From positions 312 to 11,911 of the forward strand of contig JAKIVW010000047.1 of NCBI GenBank assembly GCA_022750355.1: a stretch of DNA of 11,600 nucleotides, in the 5' to 3' direction. Below the pieces are notes generated by a model. It searched no databases, was not told where the DNA came from, and saw only the letters and a program-made list of their open reading frames with translations. This document shows, in pieces, positions 1 through 7,528 of this stretch. Position 1 is the first letter of the stretch. The number at the start of each line of letters is the position of its first letter. A program made the translations under genes and the position numbers. The stretch is from Thermoplasmata archaeon. Lineage in GTDB: Archaea > Thermoplasmatota > Thermoplasmata > Lutacidiplasmatales > UBA184.

Positions 1-1585
1 CCTGGACCTCCGCGAGCCGTTCGTACCCGACCTCGACCGCGAGGTCGCCTCGGGCGATCATCACCCCCGTGACGGGGGCGTGCAGGGCGGCGAGGACGAT
101 CTCGGGCAGCAGCTCGAAGGCCCGCCCGGTCTCGATCTTGAGGACCAGGGCCCTCTCCGGTGCGGCCCGACGGGCGAGTTCCCTCCGCAGCGCCCGAACG
201 TCGGCGGCAGACTGGACGAAGGAGTAACCGACCATGTCGGCGTGTGCGGCGACGAAATCCAGGTCCGAGAGGTCCTTCGGCGTGAGTGGGGGGATCGTCA
301 GCGGGCTGTCGGGGAGGTTCAACCCCTTGTCCGCGCCGAGACGCACTCCCTCCGGGCGGACGTGCGTGACGCGCAGGAGGGCCTCTCCGGAGTGCACCCG
401 AGTCGCCACCGCTCCGACCCGCCCCCCGTCGAACCACACCCGGTCGCCCACGCGGAGCGATCGGAGGGCCTCGGGAGGGAGGACCGGGAACACCGACGCG
501 GAGCGGAGACGGCCCGCCTCGTCGCGGGTCTCGCGGTGACCCACCCCCGCACGCGACGTCAGGCGCACGGTTTCCCCCGGCCGGATCAGGGCGACCCCCG
601 GTCGCGCCGGAACCGACGCGTTCGTGACGTCCCACCGTGCGCCCGGAGCCGGACGGGAACGCAGCTCCGTGGCCTGGGCGAGGTACGTGGTCTTCGATGT
701 CGTGAGTAGGCGCGCTCCCCGCCGGATCGCCGCCACCCGGAACGTGCGCGAGGACCCGCGGGAGTCGGTGAGGACGATCGTCGCCCCGAGTCGTCGTCGC
801 GCGAGCCACTCCCCGGGGACGTGGGCCGAGCGAACTCCTTCCTCGACCTCCGGGTCTGGGTCCCCGTCCCGGACGAGCCAAACGGCGCCCGGGCGAAGCA
901 CGCGCCCGAGCTCGTTCCGCGTCGGTCGGATCTTGAGGACGGCTGGCCCCGGGGCGAGCGGTCCGGTCCGTAGACGCGGGCCGCAGAGATCCATCTCCAC
1001 CCGACACCGGCGGCCGGTACCGCGCTCGGCGCGACGCAGATTGGCGATCATCGCCGACCAAACCTCGACAGAGTCGTGGGCGCAGTTGATCCGCATGCAG
1101 TCCATCCCCGCGTCCAACAGCTCGCGCACGAGCGACGAGTTGGTCGCGAGCTCGCTCGGGACGGTCACCATGATCCGCGTCCGCCGTCCGGGTCGCGCCG
1201 GACCGAGCAACGCTCGGGCGTGTCGGTCGATGAGGTTCCGTCCGCTCTCGGGACCGAGGGAATCCGAGGGGGGCCGGACCGGGGCCGGCCGACCCGAGAG
1301 CAGGTACAGCTGACGGAGGACACTGTCGAGGTTGCCGCGGACGTGGCTTTCGGCGTGTCCCAACGAGGAGAGCCCCAGCCGTGCGAGGGTTTCCTGGATC
1401 CCTCGGGCGTCGAATCGCCGGAACGCCAGATAGTCGACCAGGTTGCGAGCGCTCGCTCGGCGGATCCCGAACGACCGGAGGGGCTGGCGTCGCTCGAGAC
1501 CGACCACCTCCCCGCGGATCCGTTCCAACTCTCGGATCAGGTTCACGGCGGCCGCGACGTCCGCCGACCTTCCGCGCGCGCGCAT
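1..1585 (-). CDS. Pyruvate kinase family protein, N-terminally extended variant (partial, C-terminus off window)
   Basis: At least 528 codons are read from ATG 1585 down to base 2; the gene continues beyond the left edge. Pyruvate kinase transfers phosphate from phosphoenolpyruvate to ADP in glycolysis. Visible family motifs are MRINCAHD (residues 164-171, the RxNxSHG position), DLCGPRLRTG (199-208), DKGLNLP (419-425), VLKIETG (481-487, with catalytic-type Lys483) and MIARGDLAVE (509-518). Residues 1-130 are an extension absent from classical enzymes, including a segment around 44-85 with NLVDYLAFRRFD and LGLSSLGHAESHV. I recognise it from long bacterial proteins annotated as pyruvate kinase. 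The region between the A-domain halves (about 209-415) is roughly twice the usual B domain. ATG 1585 has a TATA-like box about 28 bases upstream and GGAG five bases upstream; an in-frame ATG at 1609 is the alternative. Family membership is secure, but kinase activity is inferred. Confidence 0.87.
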   Translation of the reverse strand, partial: MRARGRSADVAAAVNLIRELERIRGEVVGLERRQPLRSFGIRRASARNLVDYLAFRRFDARGIQETLARLGLSSLGHAESHVRGNLDSVLRQLYLLSGRPAPVRPPSDSLGPESGRNLIDRHARALLGPARPGRRTRIMVTVPSELATNSSLVRELLDAGMDCMRINCAHDSVEVWSAMIANLRRAERGTGRRCRVEMDLCGPRLRTGPLAPGPAVLKIRPTRNELGRVLRPGAVWLVRDGDPDPEVEEGVRSAHVPGEWLARRRLGATIVLTDSRGSSRTFRVAAIRRGARLLTTSKTTYLAQATELRSRPAPGARWDVTNASVPARPGVALIRPGETVRLTSRAGVGHRETRDEAGRLRSASVFPVLPPEALRSLRVGDRVWFDGGRVGAVATRVHSGEALLRVTHVRPEGVRLGADKGLNLPDSPLTIPPLTPKDLSDLDFVAAHADMVGYSFVQSAADVRALRRELARRAAPERALVLKIETGRAFELLPEIVLAALHAPVTGVMIARGDLAVEVGYERLAEVQ

Positions 1586-1610
1586 GTTCACTCCGGGGCG
1601 GGACCGCATG

Positions 1611-1617
1611 AATAACC
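1611..1617 (-). promoter_or_regulatory. Candidate TATA box for the pyruvate kinase gene
   Basis: On the minus strand the sequence GGTTATTCAT is the only AT-rich stretch upstream of the gene. It is centred about 28 bases before ATG 1585, the spacing expected for an archaeal TATA box driving a leaderless or nearly leaderless transcript. This is a position-based inference with no strong BRE. Confidence 0.35.
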
Positions 1618-1703
1618 ATGGTCAAGTGGGGCCGACGGGACCGTTGCCGGGGGAGGGCGCTCGGCCGAAAAGCGGGAACGCGTACCGCCCGGTGCGGAGA
1701 CGG

Positions 1704-1712
1704 CATTATGAG
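1704..1712 (+). promoter_or_regulatory. Candidate TATA box for the small winged-helix gene
   Basis: CATTATGAG is centred about 26 bases upstream of the GTG codon at 1734 in otherwise GC-rich DNA. The ATG inside it (1708) opens a frame that stops after ten codons, so it is not the start of the gene. The call is weak and rests on spacing. Confidence 0.3.
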
Positions 1713-1733
1713 CGCTCGTTTTCCTCTACGGCC

Positions 1734-1991
1734 GTGGTGAGCGAGGCCCCGGCGAATTCCCCGAAAATACCCCCCATTTCCGGAATCGCGCCGGGGATCT
1801 TCGACCCGGTGATCTCGATCTTGAAAGCCTCCTCCGCGCCGATCCGCCGACGCAAGCTCCTGGAGGAACTCGAACGGCGGGGCCATCGGATCTCGCTCGC
1901 CGGCCTCAACCGGGTCCTCCAGCATTGTGCCCAGTCGGGTCTCACCGTGGAGAGCCCCGAAGGGGTCCGGCTCCGCGCGGGCCGCGGCTGA
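1734..1991 (+). CDS. Small winged-helix-like protein, unknown target
   Basis: This is a predicted protein of about 85 residues. Its second half has a winged-helix pattern: a helix containing RRRKLLEELERRGH, then ISLAGLNRVLQHCAQSG as the likely recognition helix, then TVESPEGVRL as a short beta wing. The N-terminal part (SPKIPPISGIAPGIFDP) is probably flexible. The frame is open upstream as far as an ATG at 1608, but the residues from there are low-complexity and unlike folded protein. I therefore prefer GTG 1734 (or GTG 1737), which has a TATA-like box 26 bases upstream. It diverges from the pyruvate kinase gene and converges on the kelch gene, 43 bases away with no obvious terminator between. 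It could be a DNA-binding regulator of a neighbour, or a helix-wing module with another role. I do not recognise a named family. Confidence 0.55.
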   Translation: MVSEAPANSPKIPPISGIAPGIFDPVISILKASSAPIRRRKLLEELERRGHRISLAGLNRVLQHCAQSGLTVESPEGVRLRAGRG

Positions 1992-2034
1992 ACTTTCCAC
2001 GAGCGACGGGACCCCAGCGGTTCCGGCCTCCCCC

Positions 2035-3650
2035 TTAGTACCTCGGGGGTCGGCCGCCGAACGTCGGCCCCGCGGCGGCGGGGTTGCCGTCCGTGACCGC
2101 GTCGCCCTCGGGCGGCCGACGGGTCCGCCGACGGGAGCTCAAATGGAGGGCCACGAACAACCCTCCGACGGCGGCGAGCGCGACCAGGATGAGCAACAAC
2201 TCCAGGAAGGTCAGCCCCAGAATCGAGATCGCGGCCAGGCCGGTCGGGCTCGAGCCCGACGCGGTCTGGGTCAGGTTGACCAAGATGGTTCCGGCTCCAT
2301 CCACCCGCAACGAACCCACCCACAGGGTTTCGTTCTGGACGGTGAAGTTGAGGGAGAGAAGAGGGCTTTCGGTGACGTTGGCGACCTGGAATCCCGGGCA
2401 CGCGGCGATCCGGAACGAATAGGTTCCGTTCTGCACACCGGTAGCGAGCCCCGAGGTCAGGGTCGAACCCGCCAGCACGAGGTTCGCGCACGCCCCCGTT
2501 TCGACGGTCACGGACACTGCGTGGGTCGGGCCAAACCCCCAAAGGGTTCCGTTGACACAGGGGGTGGACGTGCACGCGGCGACGAGGATCAGGATCCCCG
2601 TGGCCGGGTCCTGCGCGAACCCGACGGTCCGGAGCACCAAGGAGGGGGACGTGCCGTTCCACTCCGTCCAGGTTCCGTTCTGGAAGGCCCACGTGTCGGT
2701 GTCGAGACTGCAATTGGACGGGCACGGCGCGCCCCCATACAGGACGACCGCGTGGAGCGAGGCATCCCACGTCATCGCGGGTTCGAACCGGGCCGGAGGC
2801 GAACCCTGGACGCTCTGTTCCGACCACGCATCGTGCGAGAATAGCCAGGTATCCCCCAGCTCGTTCCCCGAGCCGTTCTCTCCTCCGAAGAGGAGGGCGC
2901 CCGAGTCGACGTCGTCTTCTGCGAAACCCTCGTTCCAGCGGTAGGAGGGTTCCGGGCTCAGGGACAATTTCGTCCAACTTCCTCCGGCATAGGTCCACGT
3001 CCCGCAGCCGACCGTGCAACTATCGCTCCCAAAGAGGACCATGACCCGGTCGCTGGGGTCGTAGGTGAGGCCACCTTCCAGGGGGGGGGGGGGGGCCCCC
3101 CCGCGCCGCTCGGGATCACGGGGTTCCAAGTCCCGTTCTTGAAGGCCCAGGTATCGTTGAGCAGTCCCATCGCCCCCTGGCCTCCAAAGAGCAGGACGTA
3201 CCCGTCGGCCGGGTCCCACGCCATCAACGAACCCACCCGAGCGCTGGGGGCCAGAGTGGGATGGATCTCCGACCAGGTTCCGTTCGAGTCGAGCCACGTT
3301 TGGTTGCTGCGCTCGCAGCTCCCCGGTCCCAGGCACCCTCCGAACATGACGAGGGCGTGGTCCGCGGGGTCGGAGGCAATGTTCGTCGACAACACCTCGG
3401 GAAACCCCGGCGAGATCTCCAGAGACTGCCATTCGGCCGAACGGAAGTCCGAGTCCACTCCGGTGGCGGCGGAGAGAAGGGAGGACCGCGACCAGGAGCC
3501 GACGGAAGGAGGGGGGGGCGTTCGGGGGGCGGGGACGACCCCCCAGTGCCCCCCGGGGACCGACAAGAGCAAAAGAACGGCAACGAACGACACCCCCCCC
3601 AGTCGCGTTCGACGGCGCACGGTGCCACCCCTCCAGGCCCATCCGTGCAC
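2035..3650 (-). CDS. Kelch-repeat surface protein with signal peptide and C-terminal membrane anchor; frameshifted in this sequence
   Basis: About 535 residues once a frameshift at the G/C tract 3081-3102 is healed. The N-terminal frame runs from 3650 to the tract and the C-terminal frame from the tract to the TAA at 2035; repeat units continue across the join. An N-terminal signal (VSFVAVLLLLSVPGG) is followed by about six kelch-like units, each a D-x-x-x/LLFGG strand pair ending in TWxFxNGTW. They predict an extracellular beta-propeller. A second beta-rich region follows, then a transmembrane helix encoded near 2140-2240 (SILGLTFLELLLILVALAAV) and a basic cytoplasmic tail. More than a dozen N-x-S/T sequons suggest a glycosylated cell-surface protein. 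GTG 3650 has a TATA-like box 26 bases upstream. GTG 3620, preceded by GGAGGGG, is a shorter alternative. The ligand or partner is unknown. Confidence 0.78.
3081..3102. repeat. Homopolymer tract G15-C7 inside the kelch gene
   Basis: Fifteen G are followed by seven C on the plus strand. On the coding strand this reads as Gly then five Pro codons between kelch units two and three. The count leaves the two halves of the gene in different frames: one additional C, or two fewer, on the coding strand joins them. It is either an assembly or sequencing length error or a true slipping tract. Confidence 0.9.
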
Positions 3651-3673
3651 TGGGCTTAGAGGTGACCGCCCGG

Positions 3674-3680
3674 TAATTTC
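3674..3680 (-). promoter_or_regulatory. Candidate BRE/TATA element for the kelch gene
   Basis: On the minus strand GCGAAATTACC combines a purine-rich BRE-like CGAAA with an AT core. It is centred about 26 bases before GTG 3650, which would make that transcript leaderless. It lies in the 140-base divergent region shared with the peptidase gene. Confidence 0.4.
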
Positions 3681-3752
3681 GCCCCATCTCCGGGGTCGAT
3701 CGTGGGGGGAGCCCGATCGAGTTCCGCAGTTCCCCGCGTCGGTCTCGACGAG

Positions 3753-3760
3753 GATAAAAG
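3753..3760 (+). promoter_or_regulatory. Candidate TATA box for the M3 peptidase gene
   Basis: GATAAAAG, preceded by CGAG, is the clearest TATA-like element of the left half. It is centred about 35 bases before GTG 3791, so transcription would begin near 3782 and leave a leader of only about eight bases. No ribosome-binding site is visible. Confidence 0.5.
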
Positions 3761-3790
3761 GCGGTTCGTCTCCCCCGCGCCGGCGCGACC

Positions 3791-5824
3791 GTGTCGAACT
3801 CCGTCACTCCCGAAAAAGCTCAGCTCGGCGAGTTTCCTTGGTCGCTTTCCGCGACGGAACTACGGGAGCGGGCGAGCCGGACGGTCGAGGAGGCCCAAGG
3901 CGAGCTGACACGGCTGCTCGCTTCGCCGGGGACGAAGACGGTCGACCAATTCCTTCGCCCGCTCGACCGGATCCTGCTGCGGGTGCGGGATGTCGGGAGC
4001 CACGGGAGCTTCGTCTTCGCGGTGCACCCGGAGGAAGCCAGCCGGACCGCCGGCCGAGAGGCCTCCGAAGGGGCGGATCGATTCTTCAACACGTTTCGGA
4101 TCAACCCGGACGTTTTCCGATCGGTCCGGGACCTCGACCTCTCCCGGGCGGACGGAACGACGCGCCACGCCGTCGAGAAGCTGCTCCGAGACCTGCGTCG
4201 CGCGGGCGCCGAGAAGGAGGCTCCGGTTCGAGCCCGCCTTCTCGAGCTCAGCAACGAGATCGACCGGGTGAGCAACCAGTACAACGAGAACGTCGCCAAG
4301 CTCGAGCGCGGGGTGGACGTCACCGGACCGGGAGATCTCGTAGGGCTTCCTCCCGACTTCGTCGCGAGTCACCCCATCGGACCGAAAGGCACGATCCGGA
4401 TCACGACCCGGTACCCCGACTTCCATCCGGTGATGGCGTACGCGGACGACCCCGAATTGCGGCGACGCCTCCTTTCCGAATTCATGAATCGGGCCCACCC
4501 CGAGAATCTCCCGGTGCTCGACCGTCTCCTCGACGCGCGATTCGAGCTCGCGACCACCCTCGGGTATCCCACCTACGCGACGTACGCGATCGAGGACAAG
4601 ATGATGGAGCGGCCGGAGGCGGTCCGTACGTTCCTGGAGCGCGTTGCGAGCGTCCTCCGAGAGCCGGCGAGGGCCGATTTTGCACGGTTCCTCGCCCGAA
4701 AGCGGCGGGACCATCCGACCGCACCTCGATTGGATTTCTGGGACGCGGGCTTCTTTGGGGAGGGGTACTACGACGGGAAGCTGCGGACCGAGGAGTTCGG
4801 GGTCGACACGAAGCGGCTTCGGGCGTACCTGCCCTACCGCTCGGTCCGTGATGGATTGTTCGCCCTGTGCGAGGAGCTTTTCGGGATCCGATTCCACCGG
4901 GCGACCGACGGCGCACTTTGGCATCCATCGGTCGAAGCTTACGATGTAACCCTGGGCGACCGCACGCTCGGCCGTTTCTTCCTCGACCTCGTGCCCCGCG
5001 AAGGAAAATTCGGGCATGCCGCCTGCTTCGGCATCCGCGACGGGATCGCGGGGGTTCAACTCCCGCAGAGTGCCCTCGTGTGCAACTTCCTGGACCCGTC
5101 CGTCCCGGCCGAGACCGCCCGCATGCAATACTCGGACGTCGTCACGTTCTTCCACGAGTTCGGTCACCTCCTCCACGCGCTCTTCTCCGGCCACGGCCCG
5201 TGGCTGTACACGACCATGTCGTTCATCGAATGGGACTTCGTCGAGGCGCCCTCCCAGCTCTTCGAGGAGTGGGCCCGGGACCCGGCGACGCTCGCCCGTT
5301 TCGCTCGCGACCCGGATACGGGCGAGGCGATCCCCGCCGACCTTCTCGACCGGTTGCGCGGCGCGGAGGCGCTGGGCCGCTCCGTCCGATGGCTCCGACA
5401 GGTGAGCTTGGCCGCCATCTCTCTCGAGCTCTACGACCAGCCGCCCCAGGGAGTCGATACGACCGCGACGTTCCGCCAGGTGTTCGATCGCTACTTCACG
5501 GCGCCGCTCACGCCGGAATACCACCCCACCACGGCCTGGGGGCACCTCACGGGCTACTCGGCCTTCTACTACACGTACGTCTGGTCCCTGGTCATCGCCC
5601 GCGACCTGCTCAGTCCGTTCCACGCCAGGGGGTCGCTCACCGACCGGGAAACCGCGACCCGATACGCTCGGGAGATCCTCATGCCCGGCAGCACTCGACC
5701 GGCCGCAGAACTCGTCCGGTCCTACCTCGGGCGTGACTTCAACTTCGAGGCGTTCGAGGCGTGGACCCGAGAGGGGCTCGAACTGAGTCGCCCCACCACC
5801 GGCGCGATCCGATCCTCCCCCTAG
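3791..5824 (+). CDS. M3A family zinc oligopeptidase (thimet oligopeptidase-like)
   Basis: This 677-residue protein is close to the usual 650-700 of M3A peptidases, which cleave short peptides in the cytoplasm after proteasomal or protease digestion. The zinc site is complete: HEFGH with His455, Glu456 and His459, and the third ligand Glu485 in EWDFVEAPSQ, the M3A-type signature. The C-terminal substrate-binding segment is also present: GYSAFYYTYVWS, then EILMPGSTRPAAELV and FNFEAFEAW. The N-terminal third is helical and typical of the family. There is no signal peptide or transmembrane segment. GTG 3791 is chosen because it follows a good TATA box and opens a family-like N-terminus. The gene stands alone, divergent from the kelch gene. 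M3A enzymes are more usual in bacteria and eukaryotes, so acquisition by transfer is possible. M3B oligoendopeptidase F is less likely given the EWDFVEAPSQ motif. Confidence 0.93.
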   Translation: MSNSVTPEKAQLGEFPWSLSATELRERASRTVEEAQGELTRLLASPGTKTVDQFLRPLDRILLRVRDVGSHGSFVFAVHPEEASRTAGREASEGADRFFNTFRINPDVFRSVRDLDLSRADGTTRHAVEKLLRDLRRAGAEKEAPVRARLLELSNEIDRVSNQYNENVAKLERGVDVTGPGDLVGLPPDFVASHPIGPKGTIRITTRYPDFHPVMAYADDPELRRRLLSEFMNRAHPENLPVLDRLLDARFELATTLGYPTYATYAIEDKMMERPEAVRTFLERVASVLREPARADFARFLARKRRDHPTAPRLDFWDAGFFGEGYYDGKLRTEEFGVDTKRLRAYLPYRSVRDGLFALCEELFGIRFHRATDGALWHPSVEAYDVTLGDRTLGRFFLDLVPREGKFGHAACFGIRDGIAGVQLPQSALVCNFLDPSVPAETARMQYSDVVTFFHEFGHLLHALFSGHGPWLYTTMSFIEWDFVEAPSQLFEEWARDPATLARFARDPDTGEAIPADLLDRLRGAEALGRSVRWLRQVSLAAISLELYDQPPQGVDTTATFRQVFDRYFTAPLTPEYHPTTAWGHLTGYSAFYYTYVWSLVIARDLLSPFHARGSLTDRETATRYAREILMPGSTRPAAELVRSYLGRDFNFEAFEAWTREGLELSRPTTGAIRSSP

Positions 5825-5848
5825 GTCGAGAGTTTACGTCGCCTCGGC

Positions 5849-5869
5849 CCGGGAACCGAAGAATCCCGG
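5849..5869 (+). terminator. Possible hairpin downstream of the M3 peptidase gene
   Basis: CCGGGA and TCCCGG form a six-base-pair stem with a nine-base loop, 24 bases after the TAG stop, followed by AT-rich DNA. There is no clean T run, and archaeal termination does not usually need a hairpin, so its function as a terminator is uncertain. Confidence 0.25.
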
Positions 5870-5884
5870 TTGCTATGATAGCAA
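5870..5884. promoter_or_regulatory. 15-base perfect palindrome upstream of phoU
   Basis: TTGCTATGATAGCAA is symmetric around a central G (arms TTGCTAT and ATAGCAA). It lies about 20 bases before the phoU TATA-like box, where a transcription factor dimer could bind. No regulator can be assigned. Confidence 0.4.
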
Positions 5885-5903
5885 ATATAGTCTAAATTGA
5901 AAT

Positions 5904-5914
5904 TCTATATATTT
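5904..5914 (+). promoter_or_regulatory. Candidate TATA box for phoU-sixA
   Basis: TCTATATATTT is the strongest TATA-like sequence in the window. It is centred about 28 bases before ATG 5937, so the transcript would be nearly leaderless. Its CTATAT half pairs with ATATAG at 5885-5890, forming a second dyad with a 14-base spacer that could place an operator over the promoter. Confidence 0.5.
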
Positions 5915-5936
5915 CGACCACGGCGTCACATGCTCG

Positions 5937-6983
5937 ATGACGAAGCGAACCACCGCCCGGCGAGTGGTGCCGGGACCCGCGCCCCCCGCCCGAGAGCCCG
6001 CCGCACCCGTCTCCGACGAAATTTCCGACCCGGAGGTCCCCTCCGGCTCCCCCCCGACCGGCGGAGACCATGTGAGCGCCGGGACCGCCTTCCTTTCCGT
6101 GGGCCTGCAAGAGCCCGCCGAGCACCTGTTCCGTCGCCTCCTCGGCGCGTACCTCGCGGGGGCACCCGAGTTCGTCGTTCGGGAGCGTCCGGCGATCTCC
6201 GCCGGGACTCGGGAGGTCGTGCGGACGTTTTGCCGCAGGACCCGGCAGCCCGAGATTCTCTCGGAGGAGCCCGAGACGATTCGACTCCACGACCTCTCGT
6301 TCGAAAGCCCCGTCTCGCTCGACCAGCGGGTGCAACGCATGGGACGGCTGGTCCTCGCATTCCATCGGGAGGCGGTCGACGGTTGGTCCCACCTTCCCCT
6401 GGGGGATGACGGGTACTGGGAACGCCGGGACGACGAGGTCGACCGGGAGGCCTGGTACATCCAGCGGATCGCGACCCTCCGCCTCGGCGCGCCGGGCCAA
6501 GCATCGGAGCTGCTCGGTTCCTGGACGGTCGCCCGAAGCCTCGAACGGATCGCCGATCACGCGGTCGTTCTCGGAACCACCGGCCCCCGCTTGGTCGCAC
6601 TTCCCCAGGGACAGGGCCCCCTCGTCCCGCTCCGCCAGTTCCACGCTCAAGCGATGGATCACCTCGAAGGCGCGCTCGCCGCCCGGAACGGCGACCGCGC
6701 GAACGAACTGCTCGACACCGGCAACGCCCTCGCGGCGTCGGGTGAAGCGCTCGCCGACCGCCTCTTGCCCGGTGTGGGGGGCGGCGTGATGCCGCCGGCG
6801 ACCGCCGCGACCGTAGCGCGAATCCTCGAATCGATCGGCCGCACGATCGCCTACGCGCAGGACATCGCCCAGGTCGCCCTGGACCGCTCGATTCCCGTCA
6901 TTCCACTCGAGCCTTCCCGACCCGGGCGCGCCGCCGCGGGCGGGGGTCGGCGCGAGCGTTTTCTCCCCGTTCCGGCTCGCTAG
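5937..6983 (+). CDS. phoU: PhoU family phosphate signalling protein lacking a recognisable AbrB-like domain
   Basis: This 348-residue protein resembles the helical part of archaeal PhoU proteins, which link phosphate transport to signalling and also influence polyphosphate levels in bacteria. Visible signatures are HLFRRLLGAYLAGAPEFVV (63-81) and the first helical repeat with ERRDDEVDREAWYIQR (162-177). The hallmark RSLERIADHAVVLG (200-213) follows, with acidic and arginine residues that in PhoU bind metal clusters. A second three-helix repeat (about 230-318) ends with IAYAQDIAQVALD. Most archaeal relatives begin with an AbrB/SpoVT-like domain; here the first 55 residues are Pro/Ala-rich and look disordered. 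ATG 5937 fits the TATA box. An ATG at 5930 is in another frame. sixA follows after 17 bases and probably shares the transcript. No Pst transporter genes are in view. Confidence 0.82.
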   Translation: MTKRTTARRVVPGPAPPAREPAAPVSDEISDPEVPSGSPPTGGDHVSAGTAFLSVGLQEPAEHLFRRLLGAYLAGAPEFVVRERPAISAGTREVVRTFCRRTRQPEILSEEPETIRLHDLSFESPVSLDQRVQRMGRLVLAFHREAVDGWSHLPLGDDGYWERRDDEVDREAWYIQRIATLRLGAPGQASELLGSWTVARSLERIADHAVVLGTTGPRLVALPQGQGPLVPLRQFHAQAMDHLEGALAARNGDRANELLDTGNALAASGEALADRLLPGVGGGVMPPATAATVARILESIGRTIAYAQDIAQVALDRSIPVIPLEPSRPGRAAAGGGRRERFLPVPAR

Positions 6984-7000
6984 GACCCCGACGGTCCCCC

Positions 7001-7528
7001 ATGCAGCGTCGTTCTACGCGGTCGGTGCGGGTCATTGTCGTCCGCCACGGCCCAGCGGCCCTGCGCGACCCGGCGCGTTGGCCCAATGACGCCGTGCGCC
7101 CCCTGACCCCCAAGGGAGCGGAGCAGACCCGGACGGCGGCGAAGGGGCTGACCCGATTCCTCGGGGGCCGGGTCCGGCTCGCCTCCAGCCCGGCCGTCCG
7201 CTGCCGGGTGACGGCCGAATTCCTCCGGACCGCGCTCGACCCGACGCCCCGCCTCGATTTCTGGGAGGAACTCGCGCCCGGAGCGCTCTCCCCCCCGATC
7301 TTCGACCGGCTCGAGGCCGCGGGCCGTTCCGGTCAGGAGATCGTGCTCGTAGGTCACGAACCGACCTTGGCAGAGTTCGTCGGGCTCGCGCTCACGGGGG
7401 AGGGGACTCCTTTCGCCCGACTCGGAAAGCCGTCGGCGGCCTGCCTCGATTTCCACGCGGCGGTCCGACCGGGCGCGGCGCGGCTGCGCTGGTTGCTCAC
7501 GCGGAAGCAGTTGGCCCGGGTGGCGTAG
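7001..7528 (+). CDS. sixA: SixA-type histidine phosphatase
   Basis: This is a 175-residue protein of the histidine phosphatase superfamily. VIVVRHGPA holds the RHG motif, with the predicted phospho-acceptor His16 and Arg15. SSPAVRC (62-68) supplies the second active-site Arg67, and LVGHEPTLAEF (116-126) supplies the second His119. The compact size and the VGHEPTL motif point to the SixA subfamily, which dephosphorylates phosphohistidine in bacterial phosphotransfer proteins; the archaeal substrate is unknown. It is cytoplasmic, with no signal or membrane segment. It lies 17 bases after phoU and probably shares its transcript. A downstream GTG at 7025 would give a start closer to the core (MRVIVVRHG) and cannot be excluded. 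The 3' end overlaps the converging kinase-like gene by 32 bases. Other small-molecule phosphatase roles in the superfamily remain possible. Confidence 0.85.
   Translation: MQRRSTRSVRVIVVRHGPAALRDPARWPNDAVRPLTPKGAEQTRTAAKGLTRFLGGRVRLASSPAVRCRVTAEFLRTALDPTPRLDFWEELAPGALSPPIFDRLEAAGRSGQEIVLVGHEPTLAEFVGLALTGEGTPFARLGKPSAACLDFHAAVRPGAARLRWLLTRKQLARVA

Noticed and set aside
1706..3019. Long minus-strand open frame over the kelch 3' half and the small winged-helix gene
   Set aside because: It is out of frame with the kelch blades and is Arg/Pro-rich without domain pattern; the conserved kelch units lie in the other frame.
3081..3102. Programmed ribosomal frameshifting at the homopolymer
   Set aside because: No slippery heptamer with a downstream structure is evident, and a 15-base run is far longer than known programmed sites. 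Length error or slippage in DNA is simpler.
3139..4851. Long plus-strand open frame spanning the kelch start and the peptidase
   Set aside because: It crosses two real genes in the wrong frame and reads as Arg/Pro/Gly-rich sequence; it is a shadow of GC-rich codon use.
3860..5623. Very long open frame on the minus strand across the M3 peptidase gene
   Set aside because: It mirrors the coding frame in high-GC DNA. Its translation is charged low-complexity sequence with no motifs, while the plus strand has a complete zinc peptidase.
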